DNA of 64,000 nt from an uncultured Lachnospiraceae bacterium (GCA_937910785.1 CALDLG010000029.1:1-64000); one strand, 5' to 3'. Shown: positions 44,678 to 54,070, numbered from the stretch's first letter. Translations and numbers: made by a program. The notes: generated by a model not told the origin, from the letters alone.

Positions 44678-45628
44678 ATGGGTAAATACATTTTAAAAAG
44701 AATCTTAATAGCAATCCCTGTGCTGATTGGCATTACGATAATAGATTACGGAATTATGTGTCTTGCCGGGAGCCCGCTTGCAATGCTGCAGGGGCCCAGA
44801 GTATCGGAAGGTGCGCTGGAAGCCAAAAGGATTGCCTTAGGCCTGGATAAGCCTTTTTATATCCAGTATTTTGTCTGGCTCGGACAGCTTCTGCATGGTA
44901 ATATGGGATATTCCATGAAATCCTATCAGCCGGTAGCGGCTATGATCGGAAGCCATCTGGGACCTACGCTGCTGCTGATGGGAGTTTCCCTGCTTGTCAG
45001 TCTGCTGATTGCGGCGCCGGCGGGGATTTACAGTGCGGTTCATCAGTATTCGAAGGGCGATTATACGGTAGTGACGCTTTCTTTTCTGGGGAGCAGCGTG
45101 CCAGGATTTTTTTTATCGCTTTTACTGATTTATCTTTTTACGGTGAAACTCGGCATACTGCCGTCGAGCGGAATGATTACGCTAGGAACGGACGGAGGAG
45201 CTGCGGATGTGGCCAGACATATGGTGATGCCGGTCATTGTGCTGGCGGCCTCTATGGCGGGGAGCAATATCCGGTACATCAGGAGCGCGGTGCTGGAGAT
45301 TTTACAGCAGGATTATCTGCGGACCGCGCGGGCCAAGGGAATCGGCCGGTTTCGGGTGATTTATAAGCATGCGCTCAGAAACGCGCTCATTCCGATTGTT
45401 ACGGTTATCGGCATGGAGATTCCCATGCTGTTTGGCGGAGCGATCATTATCGAGCAGGTGTTTTCCTGGCCGGGGCTCGGTCTGATGACGATGAGTGCAA
45501 TCGGTAACCGCGATTATCCCGTGATCATGGGGGTATGCCTTCTGTCTGCGGTTGTCGTGCTGATCGGTAATCTCGTAACCGATATCCTGTATGCGCTCGT
45601 GGACCCGACGATTCAGCTGAGCGCCTGA
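44678..45628 (+). CDS. Peptide-type ABC transporter permease (OppB/DppB)
   Basis: 316 residues, six membrane helices. Conserved permease loop TARAKGIGRFRVIYKHALRNALIP and the family-typical end ILYALVDPTIQLSA. GAGGG precedes two in-frame ATGs; 44678 gives 9-nt spacing and the usual MGKYILKRIL start. It is only about 13 bp after the ATPase stop, within the operon. Confidence 0.93.
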   Translation: MGKYILKRILIAIPVLIGITIIDYGIMCLAGSPLAMLQGPRVSEGALEAKRIALGLDKPFYIQYFVWLGQLLHGNMGYSMKSYQPVAAMIGSHLGPTLLLMGVSLLVSLLIAAPAGIYSAVHQYSKGDYTVVTLSFLGSSVPGFFLSLLLIYLFTVKLGILPSSGMITLGTDGGAADVARHMVMPVIVLAASMAGSNIRYIRSAVLEILQQDYLRTARAKGIGRFRVIYKHALRNALIPIVTVIGMEIPMLFGGAIIIEQVFSWPGLGLMTMSAIGNRDYPVIMGVCLLSAVVVLIGNLVTDILYALVDPTIQLSA

Positions 45629-45674
45629 AAAGGGTATTTTTCCAAATGATGGCAGAAAGGGTTTAGGATAAACT

Positions 45675-46562
45675 ATGACAGATGCAAAAAACAGGAAAAA
45701 CCGAAAAATTGCAACGGAGAGTTACCGGCAGACGATCATCAGAAGATTCAGGAAGCATCATCTGGCGGCAGTCAGTCTGGGGATTCTGCTTGTTTTGTGC
45801 GGCGCCGCGGTTCTGGCGCCGGTGATCGCGCCTTATGATCCGGATGCCATGGTTGGGCCGTTTGCCAGTGCGCCCAGCAGGGAATTTCTGCTCGGTACGG
45901 ATCAGATCGGACGGGATGTATTAAGCAGACTGCTCTATGCGACAAGAGTATCGTTACTGGTCGGTGTTATGGCGACACTGATTTCTACGGTGATTGGAGT
46001 GGTCCTCGGTCTGATTGCAGGTTATTTCGGCGGCGTTGCGGATATGCTCATTATGCGCTTTACGGATATGGTAATGTCGTTTCCCTATATTCTGCTCGTG
46101 CTGGTGGCGGCATCCATTTTTAAGCCCGGTCTGTGGAATATCATTCTGATTCTTGGCTTCGTGGACTGGCCGGGAATTGCGAGACTGGTGAGGGGCAATG
46201 TGCTGTCGCTCCGGGAAACCAATTTTGTCAAGGGAAATATTGTGGCGGGCATGCCGCTTAGACATATTCTGTTTTCGGAGATTCTGCCCAACACGGTGGC
46301 GCCGATTCTCGTCTATGCGACCTCCGTGCTGGCCATTTCCATGCTGGACGAAGCGGCATTAAGCTTTCTCGGCATGGGGGTACAGCCTCCGGCGGCGAGT
46401 CTCGGAAATATGTTAAACGGCGCCCAGTCGCTGACGATACTGACCAGCCAGCCCTGGCTCTGGATTCCGCCCGGACTGGTGATCGTCGTGCTTGTCATTG
46501 CGATTAATTTTGTGGGAGATGCGCTCAGGGATGCGCTGGACCCGAATAGTGAGAAGCGGTAA
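45675..46562 (+). CDS. Peptide-type ABC transporter permease (OppC/DppC)
   Basis: 295 residues, the normal length and without the extracytoplasmic insertion of the OppC at 7.7-9.2 kb. An N-terminal cytoplasmic tail and first helix are followed by HxLGTD-like EFLLGTDQIGRDVLSRLLY, then the core helices and C-terminal NFVGDALRDALDP. The permease loop is degenerate (FVKGNIVAGMPLRHILFSEILPN). Confidence 0.93.
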   Translation: MTDAKNRKNRKIATESYRQTIIRRFRKHHLAAVSLGILLVLCGAAVLAPVIAPYDPDAMVGPFASAPSREFLLGTDQIGRDVLSRLLYATRVSLLVGVMATLISTVIGVVLGLIAGYFGGVADMLIMRFTDMVMSFPYILLVLVAASIFKPGLWNIILILGFVDWPGIARLVRGNVLSLRETNFVKGNIVAGMPLRHILFSEILPNTVAPILVYATSVLAISMLDEAALSFLGMGVQPPAASLGNMLNGAQSLTILTSQPWLWIPPGLVIVVLVIAINFVGDALRDALDPNSEKR

Positions 46563-46610
46563 GAGAACGGCCGCGGGAACGTGCTGGCAGACAGAGAGAA
46601 AGGAATTTGC

Positions 46611-47741
46611 ATGATGGACATGAGGGAATTGGAGGAGGAGCTTCGAGAGGCGTTTTACTGGTTTCATGAGCACCCGGAGTTAGCCTATGAGGAGGTCCGG
46701 ACGACGGAAAAAATCCGGGAGCTTTTGACGGCCCATGGAATTGAAATTCTTCCATATGAGCTGAAGACAGGGCTTGTGGCGGTGATCAGAGGAGAAAAGG
46801 AAGGTTCGGTCCGGGCGCTGCGGTGCGATATCGACGCGCTGCCGATTGCGGAAGAGACGGGGTTATCCTATTGTTCCGCAGAACCGGGAAAGATGCATGC
46901 CTGCGGGCATGATATGCATATTACGGCGGGAATAGGCTGTGCAATTCTTCTGCAGGAAAAGAAAAAGGATTTGACCGGAATGGTCAAAATTATATTTCAG
47001 CCGGCCGAAGAAACGTCTCTGGGCGCTTTGAAGATACTGGAAACGGATGTGATGGAGGATGTGGAGAAAATCTGGGGATTCCACGCGGACCCGACGAATG
47101 AGGCGGGGGTGGTCGCTGTCCGGGAAGGATATGTTACGGCGGCGGTGGACCGGTTTGTCATTACGGTGAAAGGCGTTGGCTGCCATGGCGCGCATCCGGA
47201 CCGGGGCATCGATCCGGTTCTCATAGCGGCGGCGGTTATTCAGGCGCTGCAGTCGATTGTCAGCCGAAATATCAATGCCTTTCATCCTTCCCTGCTCAGC
47301 GTGACGAGAGTCAGCGCGGGGACGACCTGGAACGTGATTCCGGCAGAGGCTGTGATGGAAGGCACTGTCCGTACGATGGAACGGGAGGACAGGATTCTGT
47401 ACAGGGAGCGTCTGCATGAAATTGCAAAGAAGACAGCGCAGGCGTACGGCGCGGAGGCGGAAGTGGAATGGATCGAAGGACCGCCTGCCACATACAATGA
47501 CAGACAGATGGCGGAGAACAGTGTAAAACTGGCGGAGGAGATGGGATTTTCGACAGCAGTGGAAGAAAGCTCTCTCGGCGGGGACGATTTCGCTTTTTAT
47601 GAGGAAAAAATACCGGGCTGTTATGTGAAGCTTGGAACCGGAATCGGACATCCGATTCATCACCCGGCTTTCGAGGTGAAACCGGAGATGCTGCTTCGCG
47701 CGGCACGGTTTTTGTGCGCGTGCCTGACAGCAGTGTTCTGA
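46611..47741 (+). CDS. M20 family amidohydrolase (N-acyl amino acid / hippurate hydrolase type)
   Basis: 376 residues, no signal peptide. Metal-binding and catalytic features of the M20D group: MHACGHDMHI, FQPAEE, a metal His near GFHAD, ISADN-type dimer domain from about residue 180, and GGDDFAFYEEKIPG. These enzymes deacylate N-acyl or N-aryl amino acids in the cytoplasm. Its position 49 bp after the permease suggests the ABC system imports acylated amino acids or peptides that this enzyme opens. AAAGGA lies 7 nt before the ATG. Confidence 0.92.
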   Translation: MMDMRELEEELREAFYWFHEHPELAYEEVRTTEKIRELLTAHGIEILPYELKTGLVAVIRGEKEGSVRALRCDIDALPIAEETGLSYCSAEPGKMHACGHDMHITAGIGCAILLQEKKKDLTGMVKIIFQPAEETSLGALKILETDVMEDVEKIWGFHADPTNEAGVVAVREGYVTAAVDRFVITVKGVGCHGAHPDRGIDPVLIAAAVIQALQSIVSRNINAFHPSLLSVTRVSAGTTWNVIPAEAVMEGTVRTMEREDRILYRERLHEIAKKTAQAYGAEAEVEWIEGPPATYNDRQMAENSVKLAEEMGFSTAVEESSLGGDDFAFYEEKIPGCYVKLGTGIGHPIHHPAFEVKPEMLLRAARFLCACLTAVF

Positions 47742-47774
47742 GCGAAAGCACGGGATGCCGCAAAAAGAGATTAC

Positions 47775-48782
47775 TCAGTCCGCAGGAGGCATCGAAACTT
47801 CCCGCACCAGATTCGTCTGAAAATAATCCTTTATTTCTTCTGCACTCCCGGTTTGTCCGAGTACCCACATCAGCTTTGTGACCGCGGCCTCCGCGGTCAT
47901 ATCATAGGCCTGAAGCACGCCGCCTTTCAGGGCGAGAAGTCCGGTCTCATAGACGGACAGATTGCTGCCTTCATAGGGGCACTGGCTTCCGGCAAGAACC
48001 GTCATGCCATTTTCAACAGCCTCCCGGACGGCCGAAGCGAAATCATGTTTTAAAAAGGGCATTCCGCCCAGACCAAATCCCTCAATGTAAATACCCCGGT
48101 ATCCCTGTTTCCGTAAGAGTTTGAGGATAGACGGATCGATACCCGGATACAGCTTCAGAAGAAAAACACGGTCAGAATAAGCCGGTTGTACCCGAAAAAC
48201 GCCCTTTTTTTCAGGCAGAAGTTCTTTTCTGATATGAAGTCCGAGAGCGCTGATTTCCGCCACGTTGGGATAATTGGCGCTGTCAAAGGCATCAAAGCTC
48301 ATGGATCGGATTTTGGATGTCCGGCAGCCCAGCATGACCTTTCTGTTGAAAGCGACAAAGACGCCGGCGCATCCGCCTGCCGCCATATGAATCGCACACC
48401 GGCAGTTTTCCATGGCATCCGCCACCGGATGGGAAATGGAAAGCTGGCTTCCGGTGATCACGACCGGGAGCGGAACATTCTGCAGCATAAAAGAAAGCAT
48501 GGAGGCCGTATAAGCAAGCGTATCCGTACCATGGAGGATGACGATTCCCTCGTAATTTCTGTAAACCTGTCCGATTTTTGCGGCCAGAGCCGCCCAGTCT
48601 TCAGGAAAAATATTTGCGCTGTCGAGGGAACAGAAATCTTCCGTTTCCAGCTCCAGATTTTTCGAAACCATGCGAAGCTCATTCAGAATTTCGCTGCTGG
48701 AAAGCCCCGGACTTAATCCCTGTTCACTGTGAACGGAAGAGAGCGTTCCGCCTGTGTTGATGATCAGAATTCTTTTTTTCAT
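47775..48782 (-). CDS. L-asparaginase (type I, cytoplasmic)
   Basis: 335 residues without signal peptide. Both active-site motifs are present: INTGGTLSS (first catalytic Thr) and ILHGTDTLAYTAS (Thr-Asp pair), and GFGLGGMPF in the dimer-contact region. It converts asparagine to aspartate and ammonia. It converges with the amidohydrolase and lies about 95 bp downstream of the acetyltransferase gene on the same strand. The substrate could include related amides. Confidence 0.92.
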   Translation of the reverse strand: MKKRILIINTGGTLSSVHSEQGLSPGLSSSEILNELRMVSKNLELETEDFCSLDSANIFPEDWAALAAKIGQVYRNYEGIVILHGTDTLAYTASMLSFMLQNVPLPVVITGSQLSISHPVADAMENCRCAIHMAAGGCAGVFVAFNRKVMLGCRTSKIRSMSFDAFDSANYPNVAEISALGLHIRKELLPEKKGVFRVQPAYSDRVFLLKLYPGIDPSILKLLRKQGYRGIYIEGFGLGGMPFLKHDFASAVREAVENGMTVLAGSQCPYEGSNLSVYETGLLALKGGVLQAYDMTAEAAVTKLMWVLGQTGSAEEIKDYFQTNLVREVSMPPAD

Positions 48783-48876
48783 CTGAAATATGCCTTTCTG
48801 TAAGCTTTTGGTTCTGTATCCTCTTATACCTGTGGTTTATGCCCTTTCAAATTGTCCGCATCTGGCTTTTGGCGGT

Positions 48877-50133
48877 TTAAAAATAATCCGAAAAATAAGG
48901 CTTTTCGACCGGAATCAGCCGTTCCAGCCATGTCAGCATATAGTATTCCGTCTGAATTTTTTCATGTTCATAAAGATAAGTCGGCCTTTTATAGCCCATC
49001 AGCATTGTCGTCAGCGTGTTGACGGTAAGCTCCACGACATTGATGCTCTGATTGTTTTCCACCCGTTCGCAGATTGTTTTTCCATCGCGCCAGGATACCA
49101 TATAATCTCCTTCGTTCCAGGGAGCCATGGCATCATGGACGAGAAAATGGAGCTTGAGTTCCTCAGGCTGCACCTGATAGGGGTAGTCCGTGAGAAATGC
49201 TTTCACATCGACGATACGGGCCATAATATAGGGCGAGATTGTTTCCGTAATTTCGCTGTCGTCGAACAGATAGGCCATCGTTTCACCGGAATAGTTGTCG
49301 CCCTGCACCTGTGTGATCATGGAGAAATGGGCGCTGATATAATTCCACAGGCCATGGTTTGCCTCGATATTCAGATATACCATTTCCTTGATATGAAAAA
49401 TTTCATTGGCGATGTAATAGACCACATAGCCGAGCGGTTTGTGCTCCCGGCTGTAATAAACGGCCGCGATAATATCTTCATTGTCCCAGCGCCAGTATTC
49501 TTCCCAGGACAGGGTATCGCGGATGAGCGCGCCATGCCGCTGCAGGGCGAAATAGGAGTGAACATTGTGATAGTCCTCTGAATCCAGACTGACCCGCTCC
49601 ACCATGCCGTCCACCGGGACCGCCCTGGGAAGCTGTGTGTCTTTGACGATGAAGGTGAGTTTATCGGATACGATTTCCCAGCCCATTTTGCGGTAAAAGG
49701 GAATAGAATACGGATATAGAAAGGAAAGCGGCATTTTCTGTCGGTGGATATAATCGAGCGCATGCCTCATCAGAGAATGAATCAGCCCGCGGCCGGTATA
49801 TTCGGGGTAAGTGGCGACGCCGGTAATGCCGCCCATGTCCATGATCTCATCGTGGATATTTACCTTCATAGAGTAAACGACAATCATGGATGCCAGTTTC
49901 TCCTGATAGAACCAGCCCAGTACATATGCTTCTTCCAGAATGGGGCGTTTGGCGTATTTGATTTCGTCCTGTTCCCATCCCGTCTGAAAAAGATCGTAGG
50001 ATGTAACCTGAAAAGCGTATTGCAGCAGTGCGTTGAACTGCTCCAGATCGCCCTTATCAAGTTCCCGCATCTTAAAGTTTTCATTGACTTCCAGATAAAT
50101 GTGTTCGTGTGTCTCTTCCATATTGATTTCCAT
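48877..50133 (-). CDS. Eis-like GNAT N-acetyltransferase
   Basis: About 418 residues with the Eis layout: an N-terminal GNAT domain with acetyl-CoA loop EYTGRGLIHSLM, a second GNAT-like domain, and a C-terminal sterol-carrier-like domain ending at a terminal Tyr/Phe (YFSDYF), whose carboxylate is the proposed base in Eis. Eis proteins acetylate amines, including aminoglycosides in some species. Start is uncertain: ATGs at 50133 and 50121 both have weak ribosome sites. A longer open frame upstream crosses the ileS T-box leader and is not coding. Confidence 0.85.
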   Translation of the reverse strand: MEINMEETHEHIYLEVNENFKMRELDKGDLEQFNALLQYAFQVTSYDLFQTGWEQDEIKYAKRPILEEAYVLGWFYQEKLASMIVVYSMKVNIHDEIMDMGGITGVATYPEYTGRGLIHSLMRHALDYIHRQKMPLSFLYPYSIPFYRKMGWEIVSDKLTFIVKDTQLPRAVPVDGMVERVSLDSEDYHNVHSYFALQRHGALIRDTLSWEEYWRWDNEDIIAAVYYSREHKPLGYVVYYIANEIFHIKEMVYLNIEANHGLWNYISAHFSMITQVQGDNYSGETMAYLFDDSEITETISPYIMARIVDVKAFLTDYPYQVQPEELKLHFLVHDAMAPWNEGDYMVSWRDGKTICERVENNQSINVVELTVNTLTTMLMGYKRPTYLYEHEKIQTEYYMLTWLERLIPVEKPYFSDYF

Positions 50134-50160
50134 GACTTTCTCGCCGTTAAGCTCCCGGAA

Positions 50161-50176
50161 CAGGCAGGCCTGCCTG
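50161..50176. repeat. Perfect 16-bp palindrome in the acetyltransferase leader
   Basis: CAGGCAGGCCTGCCTG is identical on both strands. It lies between the predicted promoter (50236-50264) and the start of the Eis-like gene, where a dimeric regulator could act as a roadblock. Confidence 0.55.
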
Positions 50177-50235
50177 AGAGATTGCCCGTATTTCGAGCGC
50201 AGCTTCTTTAAACGGCGTGCGTTTTTGCTTTCTTT

Positions 50236-50264
50236 ATCATACTCGATGGAGAACGGATTTTCAA
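50236..50264 (-). promoter_or_regulatory. Promoter of the Eis-like gene
   Basis: On the minus strand TTGAAA (50264-50259) and TATGAT (50241-50236) are 17 nt apart, divergent from the ileS promoter about 95 bp away. Confidence 0.6.
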
Positions 50265-50333
50265 GACGTGATAACTGAGCGGCCGCGAAAAATCTCTCTG
50301 AAAAATTTTTCTGCGGGGCCGGGGAAAACCTTC

Positions 50334-50363
50334 TTGACAACTTTCTTTTTCTGATATTATAAT
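50334..50363 (+). promoter_or_regulatory. Promoter of ileS
   Basis: TTGACA (50334-50339) and TATAAT (50358-50363) with 18-nt spacing, directly before the T-box leader. Confidence 0.8.
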
Positions 50364-50369
50364 AAGTCC

Positions 50370-50658
50370 AATATCCATATGCAAAGGCATTGAAGAAGAG
50401 AGTACCTGATTTTTCAAAATCGCAGCGAGCCGGTGACGGTGCAAGACCGGTATGAGTAGGAAATCGGGGAAGATCACTTCCGAGCTTTCGTCCGAACCCC
50501 GAAAGGGCAGTAGAGACTGACGGCATTCCACCGTTACCGGAAACCGTATGAGATCCGTTCTTGCAGCAGCGAAGCGGCGGGACAGATATTCGTACGTTGT
50601 AACGGGTGGTATAACGAGCGCGCATGGCCTTGTCCTTTTACGGGATGAGGCCTTTTTT
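50370..50658 (+). promoter_or_regulatory. T-box riboswitch, isoleucine-specific, controlling ileS
   Basis: A ~290-nt leader with a long stem I (including GAGCCGGTGACGG and CAAGACCGG), a specifier loop reading ATC at 50473-50475 (Ile) followed by A, and a T-box sequence GGGTGGTATAACG whose TGGT at 50607-50610 can pair with the ACCA end of uncharged tRNA-Ile. The terminator stem at 50626-50652 follows. Uncharged tRNA-Ile should favour the antiterminator and turn on ileS. Confidence 0.9.
50626..50658 (+). terminator. T-box-controlled terminator
   Basis: GGCCTTGTCC and GGGATGAGGCC pair (with two G-T pairs) around TTTTAC, followed by six T. Confidence 0.85.
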
Positions 50659-50695
50659 AGTAACTTTTTTATCAATCAGAAACGGAGGGTTTAGG

Positions 50696-53600
50696 ATGTA
50701 TCAGAAAGTCGATACCAGTTTGAACTTTGTGGACAGAGAGAAAGAAGTGGAGCTGTTCTGGAAAGAAAACGACATTTTCAGGAAAAGCATGGATTCCCGG
50801 AAGGAGGGGCCGACATATACTTTTTACGACGGGCCGCCGACCGCCAACGGAAAGCCCCATATCGGTCATGTTCTGACCCGTGTCATCAAGGATATGATTC
50901 CGCGGTACCGCACAATGAAGGGATATATGGTGCCCCGGAAGGCGGGATGGGATACGCACGGACTTCCCGTAGAGCTGGAAGTGGAGAAGCTGCTCGGTCT
51001 GGATGGCAAGGAGCAGATCGAGGAATACGGTCTGGACCCTTTTATCGGCAAATGTAAGGAGTCGGTCTGGAAATACAAAGGCATGTGGGAGGAGTTTTCG
51101 GGAACCGTAGGATTCTGGGCGGATATGGATGACCCCTATGTGACCTATCATGATAATTTTATCGAGTCCGAGTGGTGGGCCCTGAATGAAATCTGGAAGA
51201 AGGGACTTCTGTATAAAGGATTTAAAATCGTGCCCTACTGTCCGCGCTGCGGGACGCCGCTTTCCTCTCACGAGGTGGCGCAGGGCTATAAGGCGGTGAA
51301 GGAACGTTCCGCGGTGGTGCGCTTTAAGGTGGTCGGAGAAGACGCGTATTTCCTCGCATGGACGACGACGCCCTGGACGCTTCCTTCCAATGTGGCGCTG
51401 TGCGTGAATCCGCAGGAAAGCTATGTGAAGGTAAAAGCGGCGGACGGCTGTGTTTATTATATGGCGGAAGCGCTTCTTGATAAAGTGCTCGGCAGGCTTT
51501 CGGAGGAAGGAAAACCGGCTTATGAAATAATGGAAAGCTACGTTGGAACCGATCTGGAATACAAGGCATATGAACCGTTGTTTGCCTGTGCCGGGGAGGC
51601 CGCGGCAAAGCAGCGTAAGAAAGCGCATTTTGTAACGTGTGACAATTATGTTACGATGACGGACGGTACCGGTATCGTTCATATCGCGCCGGCGTTCGGT
51701 GAGGATGACGCGCAGGTAGGACGGAAATATGATCTGCCGTTCGTGCAGTTTGTAAATGGCAGGGGTGAGATGACAGAGGAGACCGCCTATGCGGGAATGT
51801 TTGTCAAAAAGGCGGACCCGGAAATCCTGAAGGACCTTGATAAAGAAGGAAAATTATTCGATGCGCCGAAGTTTGAGCATGATTATCCGTTCTGCTGGCG
51901 CTGTGATACGCCGTTAATTTATTATGCGCGCGAGTCCTGGTTTATCAAGATGACGGCAGTCAGAGATGATCTGGTGCGCAATAATAAGACCGTAAACTGG
52001 ATTCCCGAATCCATCGGAGAAGGGCGGTTCGGCAACTGGCTGGAAAATATTCAGGACTGGGGCATTTCCAGAAACCGTTACTGGGGCACGCCGTTAAACG
52101 TATGGGAATGTGAGGGCTGCGGCCATATGGAATCCGTCGGTTCCCGTGAGGAGCTTGCGAAAATGAGCGGCAATCCTGCGGCGGAGACGGTGGAGCTGCA
52201 CAGACCCTATATCGACGAAATCACGATTCCCTGTCCGAAGTGCGGCAAGACGATGAAGCGTGTGCCGGAAGTGATCGACTGCTGGTTTGATTCCGGCGCG
52301 ATGCCATTTGCACAGCATCATTATCCGTTCGAAAACAAAGAACTGTTCGAGAGCCAGTTTCCGGCACAATTTATTTCGGAGGCGGTGGATCAGACGAGAG
52401 GATGGTTCTATTCCCTGATGGCGGAATCGACGCTGCTGTTCAATCAGGCGCCTTTTGAAAATGTGATCGTACTCGGCCATGTACAGGATGAGAACGGACA
52501 GAAGATGTCCAAATCGAAAGGAAATGCGGTCGATCCCTTCGATGCGCTTGCGACTTATGGTGCGGATGCGATTCGATGGTATTTCTATATCAATTCCGCC
52601 CCCTGGCTTCCGAACCGGTTCCATGGCAAGGCGGTACAGGAGGGACAGCGGAAGTTCCTCGGAACGTTGTGGAATACCTATGCCTTTTTCGTGCTGTATG
52701 CGAATATCGATCAATTCGACGCAACCGGATATACGCTGGATTACGAGAAACTGCCGGTTATGGACAAGTGGCTGCTTTCCAAACTGAATACGGCCGTAAA
52801 GGAAGTGGACGATGATCTGAATGAATATAAAATACCGGAGGCGGCACGTGTTCTGGACAATTTTGTCGATGAGATGAGCAACTGGTATGTCAGAAGGAGC
52901 AGAGAGCGTTTCTGGGCGAAAGGAATGGAGCAGGATAAGATCAATGCTTACATGACCCTGTATACGGCGCTTGTAACGATCAGTAAATGCGCCGCTCCGA
53001 TGGTGCCTTTTATGACGGAGGAAATCTACCTGAATCTGGTTAAGAGCATTGATGAAGGAGCCCCGGAGAGCATTCATCTGTGTGACTTCCCCGTATCGGA
53101 TGAAAAGCTGATCGACCGGGAACTGGAAGCGGCGATGGAAGAAGTTCTGAAAATCGTCGTAATGGGGCGCGCGGCGAGAAACGCGGCCAATATCAAGAAC
53201 CGTCAGCCGATCGGTACGATGTTTGTAAAGGCGGAGCAGACGCTTGGCGAATTTTATCAGGAGATTATCAAAGACGAGCTGAACGTGAAAGAAATCCGGT
53301 TTACGGACGATGTCAGGGAATTTACGAGCTACAGTTTCAAACCTCAGCTTCGTACGGTAGGACCGAAATACGGAAAACAGCTCGGCGGCATTCAGAAATA
53401 TCTCGGCGGCGTGGACGGCAATGCGGCGATGGATGAACTGAATGAGAAAGGCGTGCTGAGATTTGATGTGGGTGGTGTGGAAATCGAGCTTACCAAAGAT
53501 GACCTGCTCATCGAAATGGCACAGAAGGAAGGATATGTGTCCGAGGCGGACGGCAGTGTAACGGTAGTGCTTGATACCAATCTGTCGGAAGAGCTGGTTG

Positions 53601-53851
53601 AGGAAGGCTTTGTATACGAAGTCATCAGTAAAATCCAGACGATGCGTAAGGAAGCGGACTTCGAGGTTATGGACCATATCAGAGTTTCAATCTGTGAAAA
53701 TGAGAAAATCGCGAAGATCGTCCGGAAAAACGAAGCGATGATCGCCGGAAAGGTGCTGGCGGAAAATATCGTGGAGAAGGAAAGCCTTGCCATAGCAAAA
53801 GAATGGAATGTGAACGGTGAAAAGGTTGTAATCGGCGTGGAGAAAATCTGA
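50696..53851 (+). CDS. ileS: Isoleucyl-tRNA synthetase, type II (eukaryal-like)
   Basis: 1,051 residues. Class I synthetase with HIGH at 55-58 (PPTANGKPHIGHVLTR) and KMSKSKGNAVDP, an editing domain between them (FLAWTTTPWTLPSN), a WYVRRSRERFW anticodon-binding region and a long C-terminal domain. The opening FWKENDIFRKS and TMKGYMVPRKAGWDTHGLP are of the IleS2 type, which in characterised cases is less sensitive to mupirocin than IleS1. The ATG at 50696 follows GGAGGG; longer starts fall in the T-box leader. Confidence 0.96.
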   Translation: MYQKVDTSLNFVDREKEVELFWKENDIFRKSMDSRKEGPTYTFYDGPPTANGKPHIGHVLTRVIKDMIPRYRTMKGYMVPRKAGWDTHGLPVELEVEKLLGLDGKEQIEEYGLDPFIGKCKESVWKYKGMWEEFSGTVGFWADMDDPYVTYHDNFIESEWWALNEIWKKGLLYKGFKIVPYCPRCGTPLSSHEVAQGYKAVKERSAVVRFKVVGEDAYFLAWTTTPWTLPSNVALCVNPQESYVKVKAADGCVYYMAEALLDKVLGRLSEEGKPAYEIMESYVGTDLEYKAYEPLFACAGEAAAKQRKKAHFVTCDNYVTMTDGTGIVHIAPAFGEDDAQVGRKYDLPFVQFVNGRGEMTEETAYAGMFVKKADPEILKDLDKEGKLFDAPKFEHDYPFCWRCDTPLIYYARESWFIKMTAVRDDLVRNNKTVNWIPESIGEGRFGNWLENIQDWGISRNRYWGTPLNVWECEGCGHMESVGSREELAKMSGNPAAETVELHRPYIDEITIPCPKCGKTMKRVPEVIDCWFDSGAMPFAQHHYPFENKELFESQFPAQFISEAVDQTRGWFYSLMAESTLLFNQAPFENVIVLGHVQDENGQKMSKSKGNAVDPFDALATYGADAIRWYFYINSAPWLPNRFHGKAVQEGQRKFLGTLWNTYAFFVLYANIDQFDATGYTLDYEKLPVMDKWLLSKLNTAVKEVDDDLNEYKIPEAARVLDNFVDEMSNWYVRRSRERFWAKGMEQDKINAYMTLYTALVTISKCAAPMVPFMTEEIYLNLVKSIDEGAPESIHLCDFPVSDEKLIDRELEAAMEEVLKIVVMGRAARNAANIKNRQPIGTMFVKAEQTLGEFYQEIIKDELNVKEIRFTDDVREFTSYSFKPQLRTVGPKYGKQLGGIQKYLGGVDGNAAMDELNEKGVLRFDVGGVEIELTKDDLLIEMAQKEGYVSEADGSVTVVLDTNLSEELVEEGFVYEVISKIQTMRKEADFEVMDHIRVSICENEKIAKIVRKNEAMIAGKVLAENIVEKESLAIAKEWNVNGEKVVIGVEKI

Positions 53852-53923
53852 AGGGAGCGCGAAGCGCTTTCGATGGATGCTTATTAAAAAATGGTCCCGA
53901 CGATAATTTGATTAGATTAACAG

Positions 53924-53952
53924 TAGTCAAAAGTTGAAATTCGTACTATAAT
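53924..53952 (+). promoter_or_regulatory. Candidate promoter upstream of glycogen phosphorylase
   Basis: A perfect TATAAT (53947-53952) has a weak TAGTCA 17 nt upstream. Initiation here would begin inside the first hairpin arm at 53954, so either this box is not the true promoter or that hairpin acts on DNA or on read-through RNA from ileS. Confidence 0.4.
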
Positions 53953-53953
53953 A

Positions 53954-54070
53954 GGCTCAGCGGTGGAAAAACATCACCGCTGAGCCGAAAGTTGCCTGGC
54001 GGCAACTTCCCTGATGTGGCGGAGTGGTGTAACGTGAAAACATCACCGCCGAAAGTTGCCATCAGGCAAT
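53954..54070 (+). repeat. Two tandem 53-nt two-hairpin modules upstream of glgP
   Basis: Module A (53954-54006): 12-bp stem with 9-nt loop, GAAA linker, then GTTGCC-TGGC-GGCAAC. Module B (54018-54070): 11-bp stem with a 2-nt bulge and 9-nt loop, GAAA linker, then GTTGCC-ATCA-GGCAAT. Both are exactly 53 nt, separated by 11 nt, and share ACATCACCGC and GAAAGTTGCC while the stems are kept by compensating changes. No T tract follows. It may be a structured leader RNA or a REP-like intergenic repeat; no known class is recognised. Confidence 0.7.

Noticed and set aside
50134..50625. Upstream extension of the Eis-like gene
   Set aside because: The open frame continues through its own promoter and the ileS T-box leader, with no homologous sequence or ribosome site there.
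53857..53871. Small GCGC hairpin just after ileS
   Set aside because: Stem of about five base pairs without a following T run; too weak to call a terminator.
53954..53986. First hairpin before glgP as the ileS terminator
   Set aside because: The stem is strong but no T tract follows, and it is the first half of a duplicated module; it is better explained as part of that element.
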